Assembly (NCBI RefSeq): GCF_031877795.1
Contig: NC_133971.1
Span: forward strand, 50,087,642-50,151,641
DNA from: Strix aluco
Lineage: Eukaryota > Chordata > Aves > Strigiformes > Strigidae
Length of the DNA: 64,000 nucleotides
Direction: 5' to 3'
Position numbers and translations under genes: made by a program
Notes under the pieces: generated by a model
Database searches by the model: none
What the model was told of the DNA's origin: nothing
The model's input: only the letters and a program-made list of their open reading frames with translations
Part shown: piece after piece, positions 40,108-54,540 of the stretch
Layout: every line of letters begins with the position of its first letter
Position numbering within the stretch: position 1 is the stretch's first letter

Positions 40108-41986
40108 GGATTTCTTGACAAATTCTTGACAAATGTACTAGTATAAATTCAATAACAGTATGGATTTATGATGTGGTGGGATTGAATGGCACCTCACAAT
40201 ATATAGAATTTAATTTTAAGCCAGGAAGGACAGTTTATCAGTCTCAGGTTGTGACTGAAATATCTAGACTTCCTGGAACCACAAATCTGACTTCTCCCAA
40301 GGCTGATTGTCCTTCATCATTTTTAAAACTGTAGGTAAACTAAACACCATGCAGTTTACTGCAGTTACCTGATGTTGAATCTCTATGTGGACAGGAATCC
40401 CATAACACTTTTCATACAAAATTTGGAAACTTCGGGGTAAAAAAATCTCTATTTTCTGCCTGTTGTTTTACAGTGCTATAACCTATTGTATTCCTAATCT
40501 GTGTTTCAGAGGTGCTATGTTATATATGTAACTGTAGATTAGTAGTCATGGAGCCTTTAAATAAAATCACTTGTATAAATAATTCTGAGTTTTCATTGTG
40601 GAACTTTGCATGAAGCATTTGCAAACACTGAGCAAGAGAAAAGTCAGCATAATTTTGCCCACTTATTAGCATGGAAAAAGAGGCAGACATATGAGTGGTG
40701 ACCTTGCTACAGCTGACTAGCTAGTCAGCCTCATGCCCCAGAAGAGCTTTGGTCTGCCTTCTTCAAAATTCCCATCTCTTAACTCATCTGATAAAGCCTC
40801 GAGTGTTCTTTTGTCTTTAGCACACCTTTGCACATTAAAAGTTGTAATATTTAATGGCCTTGGCTTTCATTGTGGCCTGAGCCACATGATATAATTTTAT
40901 TAATATTTCCTTTAAATTGGCTATTGTTTTAGGAGCAGCTGTAAGTATCCAATGCAATATATAAGGACATCTGTTGTGGTTTGTTCCTCAGAGCTGTGAC
41001 AACTTCTGATATCAAGAAGTATAGACAAATTGCTAAATAACAAGTGTCTTCAGTGGCTAACTTTCTGGCTTAAAGTCTAATGGAGTGCAGTAAAGGCAAA
41101 CAACAAGATGCTTTGCATAGCTCTTTGTTTTGTGAGTTTTCAAGTCTGTAAATGGCAAGAGATGCACAGTAGGGTCTTTGGAATCGAGACGATCCCAATA
41201 AGAAAATGCCAAGCACATTGGAGGTTAGTAGAGAAAGAACCATGTCTACCTACACAAAAGTCATACACATCGTTCATTTCCATGAGATGATTGACTTTGT
41301 AGAAATAACATCTAAGAAAGCAGAGGGTATCTCCTTCCAGATAGATATGGATTCTAAGCAAGGGAAGTACAGTGGAAGGCACAATGAATTCAAAACAAAG
41401 AAACTGAATCAATTTTTAGGCAAGAGACTAAGAGATCTATCTTATCTAGGCTATAGTTTAATATGTACATGTGCTTTCATCTTTCCTTAAGCCACAATGT
41501 GATCACTGATAGCCGTGAGCAAACCAACCATGTGGACAAGGAAAAGACAGGGAAAGTAAATTCACAGTATCACAAACTGTTTAACCTGCATAATCCAGGG
41601 TGGGGGGGTGGAGCGGAGAGAGAGGAGAAGGACCAACAGTCTTTATGGAACAGCTCATTGATCTGCTTCTCTTTATTTTAAACATTATCTCTCTAAAGCA
41701 AACTTATTCCATAGAAAAAAAAAAAACCTATTTTGTTTAGACTGACATATTATAAGGTAAAAAGGTGATCTGGTATCATCTGGAGAGTGTCCAGTTTTGT
41801 AAGAGACTAAGAAATGTTCTCTGCCTTTTCTGATAAGGGACTTTATTTAAAACCACAATGTCATGCAGTGTGGCATTATGTAATTGCCTAACAAAAACTA
41901 TTAGATATAGGCCCTCTGTTGTTATTTTTATATACATGTATCTACAACTAAGTTCCACAATCACTATAAACATATGTTTACTGGGG

Positions 41987-42015
41987 GTTTTGTTTGTTTG
42001 TTTGTTTGTTTGTTT
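41987..42015. repeat. (TTTG)n microsatellite
   Basis: Six to seven uninterrupted TTTG units between G and C runs. Confidence 0.92.
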
Positions 42016-43677
42016 CCCCATGTACAGCTGCCCTAATAGAGATTATATTTGTGCACTGCCGGCTGCTCATTTGGAATTGGGGGAAAAGTTAGCAGGATCA
42101 TTGCAACAATAAAGAGTCATTCTCAAACCACAGCAGAACCACCTCTGCAACATCCTCTTATTTCATTATCCTTATCTTGGCTCTCACTTCTGTTTTTTCA
42201 GGGTTTGTGCTATATTTCAAGGTTGCACTAAGTGTGTTTCTAGTAGAGATCTCTTATACTTTGCATTTAGCTATGATTGTGACAGAGGTACAGTCCATGT
42301 TAAAAACCACAAAGTAACACCAGTGAATTCAATAATGGGATTCTAAAGATTTACACCAATCTGGGTTTAATCACATTACTCAAAAAATTTAACCTGTAGT
42401 CTTACCACAGGAATCCACAGGAATTCTCTTTAAGTGGAAAGGAAGTGAAGCTAATTCAAACATGTCCATTTCAGATCTTGAGGTTATTTCAAAGGAAGGC
42501 TGCCATCTTCCTGTCCATGTAAATCAACTCTATCTTCTTGAAGAGTTGCTTATTCAATCAAGTCCAGAATGAGTCTGTGGCACACCTGGAATAAGAAACC
42601 AATCCCTGACTACATTGGCAGGATTTCCATCTACCTTAAGAACTATGGCTCAGAGATGATGTGGACTACTTGGAATCCCAGTCCAAGTCAAGGGATACTT
42701 TGGGACCAGTGAGGTATATGAGAGAACAGCACTAGATCTGACTGTCAAACAGAGCATGTTTTAACCACCATAGCATATATTCCTATGAAGTTTTTTGATA
42801 CCGAATGGTTAAGTACAACCTTAAGTACTGAGGTGTCATTAGTTGAGAGGAGCAACAAATCTTTCCAAGGTATGAAGTCAGAAGACTGTGGTGTTAAGGC
42901 ATTCTTGGGATCTGTTCCAGCAAGTTTCTTCTACTGGGAGGTATCTCTGCCTTGGAGCAAGAGGTCTTTGTCTACAGAAAATGGCCTCTTGTAGGGGAGA
43001 AAAGTGGTGCCACATTCGAAGTTGGAGAGTCTCCTCAAAAATAACAAGTGTTGGACCCAGGGAATGATTCCCCCATCAGCAGCACACTCCTGGAGATTGC
43101 CTGCAGCAATATGCAGCCTTTCCCCCTTCAAGATCCGGAGGGACCCTCACTCCTCAGAAAGAGTGTGAGTGTCCGTCATGAATGAGAATACCCACCTCAT
43201 AAGAAGACTGGGTGTAAATTATGGTATTTAAAATGTGTCAAGTCTTGCATGAAGAGGAAACTCCTGGAACTGAAGAGACTTTTCTGTCCAGAGGCAAAAA
43301 TACCCAATCAGTTTGCCTCTAGCTATATAATTAGTGACTGATCAAGATTGAGTGTGTCATATTCTGGAAAAAAAAAAAAAAGTACTGATGGAACATGTTG
43401 GTTTCAGTGTTGTAGCCTGGACAGGAAGAAAGAATTGCAGAGTCATTTCCACTCTCCTCTGTTTTATATACAGGAGACATGGGAAGTGGTGACCTAGTCT
43501 CAAATAACTCCTGCCTATCTCCAATGTCTCCTGCCTCATCTATACAGGACATGAATGCATCATAAGGAAAAGACACTTGGACAAGCAAAAGGAAGATCTG
43601 TGTCATACATCTGAATAAATGAGAGAAATCTGTAAGAAAAAACTTCCTTACAAGTAATGTGGTTCAGCTTATCAGGG

Positions 43678-44027
43678 TGTTGTGGTTGGAGCCCAGAGGG
43701 CAACTGAGCACCACACAGTTCACTCAACCCTTCCCCCTCAGGAATGGGAAGAAGAAAATAAAGTAAAAGGCTCAGGAATTGAAATAAGGACAAATTCATC
43801 CATTACAGTCACCAGAAAAAGACAGACTCATTAGGGGAAGAAAATCAACATCACTAATTCAAACACTGACAACAGCAACACTTAACAGACAGAGTGGGAC
43901 AGTGAGAAGCATTACCACATCTTAAAGCACCTTCCTCTCACCCCTCCCTTCTTCCAGGGCCCAACTTTGTTCCCAGTCTCTCTACCTACCCCACTACCAA
44001 AAACTCCACCACACAAAACCCAGCACA
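43678..44027 (-). mobile_element. Endogenous retroviral LTR, internally deleted, minus orientation, 5-bp TSD
   Basis: On the minus strand it starts TGTGCTGGGTTTTGTGTGG and ends CCAACCACAACA, the 5' and 3' ends of an LTR family I recognise from bird genomes. The flanks are CAGGG at 43673-43677 and 44028-44032, a perfect 5-bp target-site duplication. Only about 350 bp remain of a family I recall as several hundred bp to about 1 kb, so the middle is deleted. No internal viral genes are present. It lies just past the ARL14EPL 3' end. Confidence 0.85.
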
Positions 44028-44261
44028 CAGGGTAAGAAAATTGTCTTCCCACAGCAGTCCAGACAACTTCAGTTTCAGAAAGTCAACGTTTAGAGAGGAC
44101 TGACTGGATGTCTCAGTAAAACTTGTAAGGGTGAGGACGAATGAAATACATACTTCTACTTAATGGGGAAGCTTAAAGTCTGCTAGGTAGACAGCAATAA
44201 AGAAGCACAAGCACCACTGCCAGGCACTTCACTAGAAACAATTCTTAAAGCCAAGATTTAC

Positions 44262-44267
44262 TTTAAT
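44262..44267 (-). terminator. ARL14EPL: Candidate ARL14EPL poly(A) signal (ATTAAA)
   Basis: ATTAAA on the minus strand, 54 nt after the stop codon. It is the nearest hexamer to the end of the frame. A cleavage site cannot be confirmed from sequence alone. Confidence 0.4.
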
Positions 44268-44320
44268 AAAATGTGAAGAAATAAGAACTTTGCTCAGGTG
44301 CAAAAACCATCAGAACAAAA

Positions 44321-46560
<2,240 letters not shown>

Positions 46561-46599
46561 TTGACCAACTTTGTGAAATACATAGATACATATGTGTTA

Positions 46600-47560
46600 A
46601 GACATGCACAAAAGTGTGAGATCCACAGACTTTTAAGTGAAGGCTTTAAGGTGAGCAAGTGATATCTATACCAGGCGCTTATGTATTCTTAACCAACAGC
46701 AAATGCAGAACAAAATGTGAGTCAGTATCAGCCTCGATTTTAAAACTGTATTAAAATAATGTAAGTAACATAAACAAAAGCTGTATCAACAAAGCCACTC
46801 TATAATTCGTTAAGCAAATCTCAGAAAACCTCTAATGTTTGAATAACAAAGAAATTGTAAGAAATGCTGCCATCTCTGAATCTGTTACTGCCACCACTTC
46901 ATCACATTGTCACCTTTAATGTAAAGGTGAGAAGCGGTATGCTCGCAGAATACACAAAAGCCATCGGCGATATGCAGTGGAAATGAAACCACTCAAGGGC
47001 AGTCACTTCTCTTACCAGCAGGTGACACTGTTGTCCTAGCTGCGATTCATTTTGCAAGGTTCCGAAAAGGAGCGGCAGCGGTGGGTGGAAGGGGGAGCAG
47101 AAGGGGCCTGGGTATATTCTCTCACATTACCCATAGACACCCAAAGTGTGTGTCACAGCTGTGACCATAACAACTAGGCTATTCCCTGTAGATTCACAAT
47201 TTTCTTCCTGAAAACTTCAACCAATGCACTAAAAGTAAACTTCTTGGCTTTTAAATCTCTTTCAGAAAGATTTTGTGTATAATGTGCAATATTTAGGTTT
47301 AATAGAAAAAAAGTGTATTACTCACTCTGCTAACAAAGCACCCAGGGAGGACAATGAGTTCAGTGAGTCTGTCCTACAAATGCCACCCATCACCTCTCCT
47401 CCGTCACACAGAAATGGCAGTGGCAACTGTTCAGGATGGATGTTAGCTACTTCTTCTTACCCATCTTGTGAAGTTACTTAGTTAAAACTTTTTATGCAAT
47501 ATATGCAGTTACAGTGCCTCAGACTTTAACCCCAAACACCACCAGAAATATTTAAGCTTT
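46600..47560. other. Upstream region of ARL14EPL
   Basis: About 1 kb holding the presumed ARL14EPL promoter and 5' UTR. A slightly GC-richer, purine-rich patch (47051-47110, with GGAGCGGCAGCGG) is the only promoter-like composition. No TATA box or CpG island is evident. Confidence 0.4.
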
Positions 47561-48136
47561 TATCATGGTTTAAACCAGGCTGGCAGCCAAATACCACACA
47601 GCCACTTGCTCACCCTCCTGCCGCCCAGGGGATGGAGGAATTATGCATAAAGGGAGACTGATAGGTTGAGATAAAAACAGTTTAACAATTGTAATAAAAT
47701 AAAACAATAATAGAAAATACAAACAGGTTACGCACAATGTGATTGCTCACCACCCACTGGCTGATACCCAGCCTGTTCCCGGCTAGCGATCCCGAAATAC
47801 CAAGATCCCACAGTCACAATCCCAGAAGCAAGAGAGAACCCCCTCCTCCTGGCCACCCCTTCTTTATATACTGAGCATGATATTACATGATATGGAATAT
47901 TTAATTGGCCAATCTGGGTCCAGTGCTGTGGCTGTGCTCCCTCCCAGCTTCTTGTACACCTGCGCACCAGCAGGACATGGTCAGTTGGAGAGTCCTTGAT
48001 GTCTTAGCAACAACTGAAAACATCGGTGTATTATCAGCATTCTTCTCATAGCAAATCCCATACTGAATCCAAAACAGAGCACTGTTCTATCTACTAAAAA
48101 GAAAAAAATAACTCTATCCCAGAGGAAACCAGGACA
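47561..48136 (-). mobile_element. Solo LTR of an avian endogenous retrovirus, minus orientation, 5-bp TSD
   Basis: On the minus strand it begins TGTCCTGGTTTCCTCTGGG and ends GGTTTAAACCATGATA, matching an LTR family I recall as common in neoavian genomes. The flanks are GCTTT at 47556-47560 and 48137-48141, a perfect 5-bp duplication as expected for ERVL-type integration. A TATA-like box (TATATAAA, complement of 47863-47870) is intact. No retroviral internal genes flank it, so it is a solo LTR left by LTR-LTR recombination. The terminal CA is mutated to TA. Confidence 0.9.
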
Positions 48137-48141
48137 GCTTT

Positions 48142-51100
48142 TCTGGAGTTCCTTCAACCCTTTCCCAGGTGCTGCCCAGTCTCTTCCAGAGTTTCTGAAA
48201 AGTAGTGCAGTGGTCTCTGCCAGGTTACCCTGCACTTTAGGATTGTTGCCCAAACCTTGTCCCAGAGAAGATCTTCGTTTCACCACTGCCGAAGGGCCAG
48301 CACCTCTCTGAGAGAATCAGGAGAGGAGTCCAGGCCTTTAGTTCCCTCTGTTGCAGCCCCTCCCTGCAAGGTGACAGTTAAAGTGGGACTAGCAATGAAA
48401 ATGAAGAGACGTTGTATTAACACGAGGGGATGCTTTTTTGAGAGGTGAAAAATACAGCCTTCAGACTGTTTCAGAGACAGTTTCCCTTTCTCCTCTTCAT
48501 TGACCCAAAGAATGACTGAGATTGTGACATTGTTCACAATGGGATGCTCTACAGCAACAGTTCCAGTCCTGGGACTTTTTAGGATTAGAAAAGGGAAGCT
48601 ATTACCAGGCAATTAATATTTGCTGTAAGGAGGAGCCTGCTTTCCTACTGGAAATTTGCTCAGGACCCACAAATAAAACAAGAATGAAGGTCACTGCTCC
48701 AGAGAAAGTGGGTATTGCTCTTCATTTGCACTCAGATTGGAGTTCTGACAAGGATTTACTTCCTACATCTCCTCTGGTGCCCAACCACGCATCCAGCACT
48801 GTTAAAGCACTTTGTGAGTACACATGACCATCATCCATGCCTGTTTTATTACAGTGTGAGAGGTCAGGAGCAGAACAGCCATCAGCAGCTATCAGTGTAA
48901 GCCTGCAGAACTCCCACATGTCCTCTGCTTGTGTAAATAATGTGATTTCTTTGGAAACTAGGTCCTAGCAGTCATTTGGAGCCAAACACCCAAAATCAGG
49001 AGTCACTTTTTAAATACTGCAGAAAAGAAACAAGCATCATGTTCCAAACACATATTTCAAATGCCCTTGAACCTCAGTGAAAATATCCTGCACAGAAAAT
49101 GTAGCATATTTCTGTCTCCATATATATTGTAAAGATAAAGTATTAAATTTTAATCTCCAGGAAAGATACTAAAAAATGAGTTAGAGTGTGACTAGGAAAC
49201 TGTGCAAAATTCAGAAACTGGTAAGACTCGCAGGACTGATTATCCTCCATAGAATATTCTGAAAGGGGATAGGGGAATGAGGGAGACTCTGAGACTCAGA
49301 CATTCACTCTCAAGTCTGCAGTACCTAATTATCCAAAGAAACATATTCTTGATCCTGAAGCAGAGTTTTTTACCTACTGGTTTTGGTCTGGCTGTAGTGA
49401 TAATTCAGGGGTAATGCACTAGTCTTTTCCATAAAAATTTCAACTCTGAGGACAACCATCAATTACACTCTTCATCCACCAAAACCTGTGTTCTCACACA
49501 CCTTTTGAATACAGCAAGTACTTCCTGGAGGCAATCATCCACATGTCAACATCCCACTGTGGCCATAGTGTATGGCTGAGAACTGGCAATTTCAGCAACA
49601 GACCCTTGGCACAGCTGGCTAGGTTAAAAGCAGATTAAGGGAGGAAGAAAATCAGAGTCTGTCCTGTATTAGAAGAGACTTGGTCTTATCCAAGAGACAG
49701 ATGTTTCTGCTTAGAAAACAGTTTCAGATGTTGGGATTTGGAGGAAATGCATTTTTTTATGACTTTCATAAAAGAAATATTTTCCTGTATCTGCTTTTTT
49801 CAAGAATTTAATATTCCTATTCATGATCCTTGAAGACTGCACTGCTAAATATTTCAGCTGGTGTGAAATGTTGCAACCAGCATTTCAGATAATTCAGGCT
49901 GTTCGATCTCAGCAGACCAAGGTTAGTATCTCTGCAGGGCTTGCCAGAGTGAATGCACATTGTTTTCAGGTTGTATTTATTCGTGCCGTTGGAGTCTTTC
50001 TGGCTGAGATCTGCAAGCATGTTCATCGCCTTCACCAGGACAAGACAAGATGCTGTCCCTATGGCTTTAATCCCCATTCACCCACATGGATAAGACTGAC
50101 CCATTGCATTAGACTCATCTTCTTCATAGTTTGTGGGCTCAGAAAGCAGCAGTCAGGTTTGTGGCACTTTCAAGTATGCATCTTGAAATCACTATAGGAC
50201 ATCTGGTGCCAGTCAATTTAAGCATGAGAATAAATTAATCTTTCTCAGGATCATCTACGGACTGAGCTGTAAAGATGTGGAAAGACCACTTACCAACTAG
50301 TTCATGCCTTCTCTCATAGCCCCAAATTTGCATATGAGTTCAGAAGATGGCCCTGATGCCAGCTGGGAAACAGACCAGATGAAGAAATAGGTCTCATCTC
50401 TTGTAACTCAGCTGGTTTCCCAGAAAACTGATAAACATGGTGACAGAACAATGGCCCATTCCGTGACAGGAGTCTAGAGGAGCAAATCCTGCCCTGTCCC
50501 AGCAAAATAAAACAAATCCTTATGAGTTTTCTCTCCCAAACACAGAGCCTTTCTGCTGTATCTGGAAGTGAGGGATCCTTTAGCTGAAATCTAAGAGATG
50601 TTTATAAAATCATGTGCATCTTCTGGTTGTCATGCAATAGGCAGAAGAGACCTACCAGACTTACCTTCTGAAAACCTGCAGTTCTGAAGGGTGTACGTTC
50701 AGTTCAGAGCAGACAACAAGATAGAAAGAAGGTTCTCCAGAATTTCAAATTGTACTTACCAAAGGAATGGGCTGACACAGCATAGGTTTACTGATGCACT
50801 TTTCCTCTGATAGTGGAGGTATATCAGCCCCAGAGTGACTGAAACAGAAGACAAATAATCAAAATAGTGCTCCCCAGAGAAGCAGGCTGAAGACAGTACC
50901 AGGTAACCATCTTAAAGGACCTCACATTTTTTGTCTCATTAATTATGGCTTTTAAATAGTATTTAGCACAAAGAGTGGAAATAATTATATAAACTGGAAT
51001 GAGAGTCCTCATTTATTACCTGCATCTGTGGTATGTTCACAGAGCAAATGTATTAGAGCTGGTTTTCTTAAAGGTAAGTAAACAAAAAAAAAACTGTAAT

Positions 51101-52965
51101 AACTGCTACATTTTACAAAAATGGAGATATTTTTTTTTTTTTAGGACACGGATATAGTAAAAGAATATTTTACCGCTTTAAACAAAATGTTCTGGATTCT
51201 GTTCACCATCTCCAACAGTTAAAAGTCATCAAATAAATAGCTAAAGTGACAATGCAACCTCATGGTTCAGCTTGCTGCTTTTCAGGATTTTTTGTTGCAC
51301 TAGTGGAGACAACTCAGGATCCTCCTGGTATCTCCAGATGCCAATTTCCAGCATGCTGCAATCACTTATGACTTTCATTATTCTTCCCTAGAACACAGCT
51401 AAATCCTAATAAACATCCAAAACTGTCAAGTCTTATAAATTCTCCTGTTGTGCTTAGACAAATAGTCCAACATGTCTTTTCATCTTCGTCAGCTACATCT
51501 ATCCATTCTGTGAGGTATTTCACAACCCAGTTAGGGCAAGTAAATTTATTATTTACCATACTATTTTCTTCCCCTACAAACACTTTAAAGACAAAAGCTG
51601 ATGTAACATTTTAGCAGCATGCCTCAGCTAGGTGATTTAAATGCTGCTACACATACCTTCATTTTGTACCACAGACTGTTTTTCTTGTCATGAAAAATAA
51701 AACAGAAATCCCTCAAGGGAAAAAAAAAATCACAATCTCCAAGGTACTCATATAACAGCAAGACACAAACAAAAACCTATAACTTGTTTTATTCTCCTAT
51801 ATTTTTTCCCATGTTCTTCTATTTCTCCATATTCTACATAATGGAGAAAACAGGAATTACTAACTCTATAAATACAAAATTTATAATTAAACCACCTTAT
51901 GCTTAATACTTTATTTTCTTCTATTTTGCTAATACTTATATGTATGTATCTGAACTTTTTCTGAATTGTCTCTGCATGAGTTATGATATTTGTTTATCAT
52001 GAAATACATGATAACATGCAACCTGCAATCTACTCTGAATAGTTTTTACTAAGTGGGTTAGGCTGTGAGGATGCACACGTAGATTAAAATCTTAGGTGAC
52101 ATTTAGCGAGGTTGATTCTGGTGGTGAAACTCCTAATGGTTCCTACAGGGACAAGTCTTCCCCACCATGAACATGTGACTGTAAATACACCTCGGGATAT
52201 ATGATACAAATGTCCCTATTTGTAGGTGGGGGCAGGAGGGAGAAAGAAAAGCAGAGTAAAGCAGAGAAATTATTACAGATTCATTAAATTTCTTTTGTCT
52301 GTTATCCAGTGTCAAGCTAGTTGCTTCTTGTACACCTTAGTCCACTCTGCTGTGCAGTGTGCTCAGTAGCATCCTGCAAACAGTACAAATGGGGCTGCTG
52401 AAGAAAAATAAATGCATTTTTCAGTGCTAACATTAATCTGTAATGTTCTTATCCCATCGGGAAACAGTTCCTTGGGGCTCTATGATTTCATTGTTAAAAC
52501 ATTAACACAGAGAGAGGTCTTAGTGGTGTTCTTCCCATTTTATAATTCATTTCCCCCTCCTCCTCCTCCCTCCACCTCCATTTTTTCTAAACTGCCATGT
52601 TTATCAGGTGTTTCTGCCTCCTGTTTTCTCCCTTTTAGGTGTTAAAATCAGCAACAGTCATTTGTGGGGGGAGTGGGGCAGTGCAGAACTAACAAGGATA
52701 AAGCACATGAAAGTCAGGGAGATAATTTTAGTGGCTGAAATACCAAGAAGAGGCTGTGAAAGACTTGTGTGAGGCCTAAGGGGAAAACAAAACACCTTTC
52801 TTCAGAGAAGACTTTAAATCCCCCTTGTCAACCAGCCTGGTCTTCCAGTTATTGGTGGTTGCTCACCCCCATCCTCTGATACCCTTCCTCACTGTTCCTC
52901 CTTCTCTGTCCCTGCTGTGGCATATAACTTATAATAATGTTCCCTCTTCAAGCTGTATCTCCCCA
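48142..52965. other. Intergenic region between LTR insertions
   Basis: About 4.8 kb with no supported gene. It includes a pyrimidine (CCT)n tract near 52549-52577. The 124-residue frame at 49823-50197 (plus) has no start or splice evidence and no recognisable similarity. Confidence 0.7.
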
Positions 52966-53712
52966 TGTGTACTGGCCACATCTGGGTGCTGGCAGCAGGG
53001 TCTGTGGGGAGCTCTGCAGGCAGAGGCCGGGGAGGCCCTGTGCAGGTCACAATGGTTCCAGACAGCTGCAGGACATGCCTGAGCCTCTCAGCCAAGCTGG
53101 TGGCGCTCTGGGAAAGTGCACTTTAAGAAAGGGCAAAAATGCCAGGTAAGCAGAGGAGTTTGGGAAAAAAACACAAAGTGAGAAACAGCAGTGAGAGCAC
53201 CAAGGTCAGAGAGGCAGGCAGGAGAGGAGGTGCTACGGGTGCAGCCCCTAGAGATGACAGCATGGAGCAGGTGGATGTTCCCTGCAGGAACTGCGGCCTG
53301 TGGGAGGGGCCCCACACTGGGATGGGAAACAGCATGAGGAGGAAGGAGTGGCAGAGAGGAGCGGTCATGGATTTACCTCAACCATCATTCCTCATTTCCG
53401 CTGGGCTGCTTGAGGGGAGGAGGTGGAAGAGTCGGGAAGGAAGATGAGCCTGGGGAAGAGGGAGGGTGGGAGGGAAGGTGGTGTTTTAATTTTTGGTTTT
53501 GTTTCTCACTATCCAAGTCTATTTTAATTGGCAACAGATCAAATTAATTTCCCCAAGTCAAGCTGTTTTGACCATGATGGTAACTGGTAAGTGATCTCCC
53601 TGTCCTTATCTCAACACATGAGCTTTTCCACCTCATTTTCTCCTCGTGTCCTGTTGAGGCATGGGAGACCATCAGGATGGGCATCCTGCAGCTGGCCAAG
53701 GTCAGCCCATGA
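52966..53712 (+). mobile_element. Endogenous retroviral LTR, plus orientation (same family as 43678-44027)
   Basis: Blocks in order fit the family as I remember it: a TGTGTACTGG start, GGTGGCGCTCTGGG, a TATA region replaced by CTTTAAGAAAGGGCAAAAA, AGAGCACCAAGGTCAG, GAACTGCGGCCTGTGGG, GAGCCTGGGGAAGAGGGAGG, and a GTCAAGCTGTTTTGACCATG/TCCTTATCTCAACACATGAG end. The GC-rich open frames (for example 53139-53447 plus) are LTR sequence. The copy is older and more diverged than the solo LTR at 47.6 kb. CCCAT occurs at both presumed edges, but the ends are decayed, so the limits are approximate. Confidence 0.75.
53460..53474 (+). other. G-quadruplex motif, single-base loops
   Basis: Four GGG runs separated by A, T and A in 15 nt, a compact parallel-type motif. 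It lies in the downstream GC-rich part of the LTR at 52966-53712. Confidence 0.85.
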
Positions 53713-53799
53713 TCCCTGCTCAGGTTCTTGCCTCAGAGAATGTCCCATCACAAAGAATGACAGACAACAGCCCCCAAAAGACCAGAGCCCTGTTACTCT

Positions 53800-54540
53800 G
53801 TCACAGGTAGATTCTGACGACTTAAAGAACCACCACCAAAGGTAGCAGCAACAGCAGCTTTATTGAAGTAAGATACTGTAAAAGTGAGACTTAACAGGTG
53901 GCAAGGTTCACTCTATTGCTTACTGCACAGAGGATACAATATTGATTCACAGTTACCAATACAAAATCTTAATGCAGTATAATACAAGGTTATGCATGAT
54001 ATTGATCAGTTACCATATCTACAGTTGGTAAGGGGTCTCAGCCTTCAAGGAGTATCCCTGAGAGGTGTCCCAGCTCAAGGGGAGATCACCACCATGCAGC
54101 CAGCTGCATAGCAGGGAGAGCTTAAAGAAAGCTCACTTAGGCTGTCATAGTTATGGAATAAAGTGGTTGTCTCGCACTCAAACTGCATGCAATGGAAAAG
54201 GTAAGCATGGGACTTCATGTACCCACAACTTCCTTTGTTCCTTGACAAATGAGTCTTGGAAGAACCACCTGCTATTCTTGTGTTAATCACATGGTCAAGT
54301 GTTCCAGTTTCGAAGCTTATATGCATCAATGCTCACCATATCACCCTGTTCCTGCGTGAGCTTTTGGAGAAGTTCTTGGCCTGGTTATGGTCTAGGCCTT
54401 TATGGTCTTTGGAGCCTGAACCAAACTACCACTGGTTCATTCAAGGAGTTGGGCCCATCAATCACACCCGGCTCTGGAGGAGTCCCTGCCCTCTGGGCCA
54501 GAGGATGCAGAGATGACAGCTCTTTTGTTCTCTGGGAGTT
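53800..54540 (-). mobile_element. Probable LTR remnant of a different family, minus orientation
   Basis: The plus strand reads GCAACAGCAGCTTTATTGAA, then AGATACTGTAAAAGTGAGAC, a pattern I associate with antisense copies of another avian LTR. On the minus strand this gives an AATAAA at 53862-53857. Ends and target duplication were not resolved, so limits are approximate. Confidence 0.4.

Larger units (their letters stand above)
36300..43677. other. Intergenic region between COMMD10 and ARL14EPL
   Basis: About 7.4 kb with no gene that I can support. It holds short tandem repeats at 39330-39362, 40051-40076, 40112-40133 and 41987-42015 and a hairpin at 40084-40107. The frames present (for example 37584-37940 minus, 38573-38953 minus, 41206-41490 plus) have no recognisable homology or gene structure. 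Confidence 0.75.

Noticed and set aside
49823-50197. 124-residue plus-strand frame
   Set aside because: No recognisable similarity or gene structure; length is within chance expectation for a 64-kb window.
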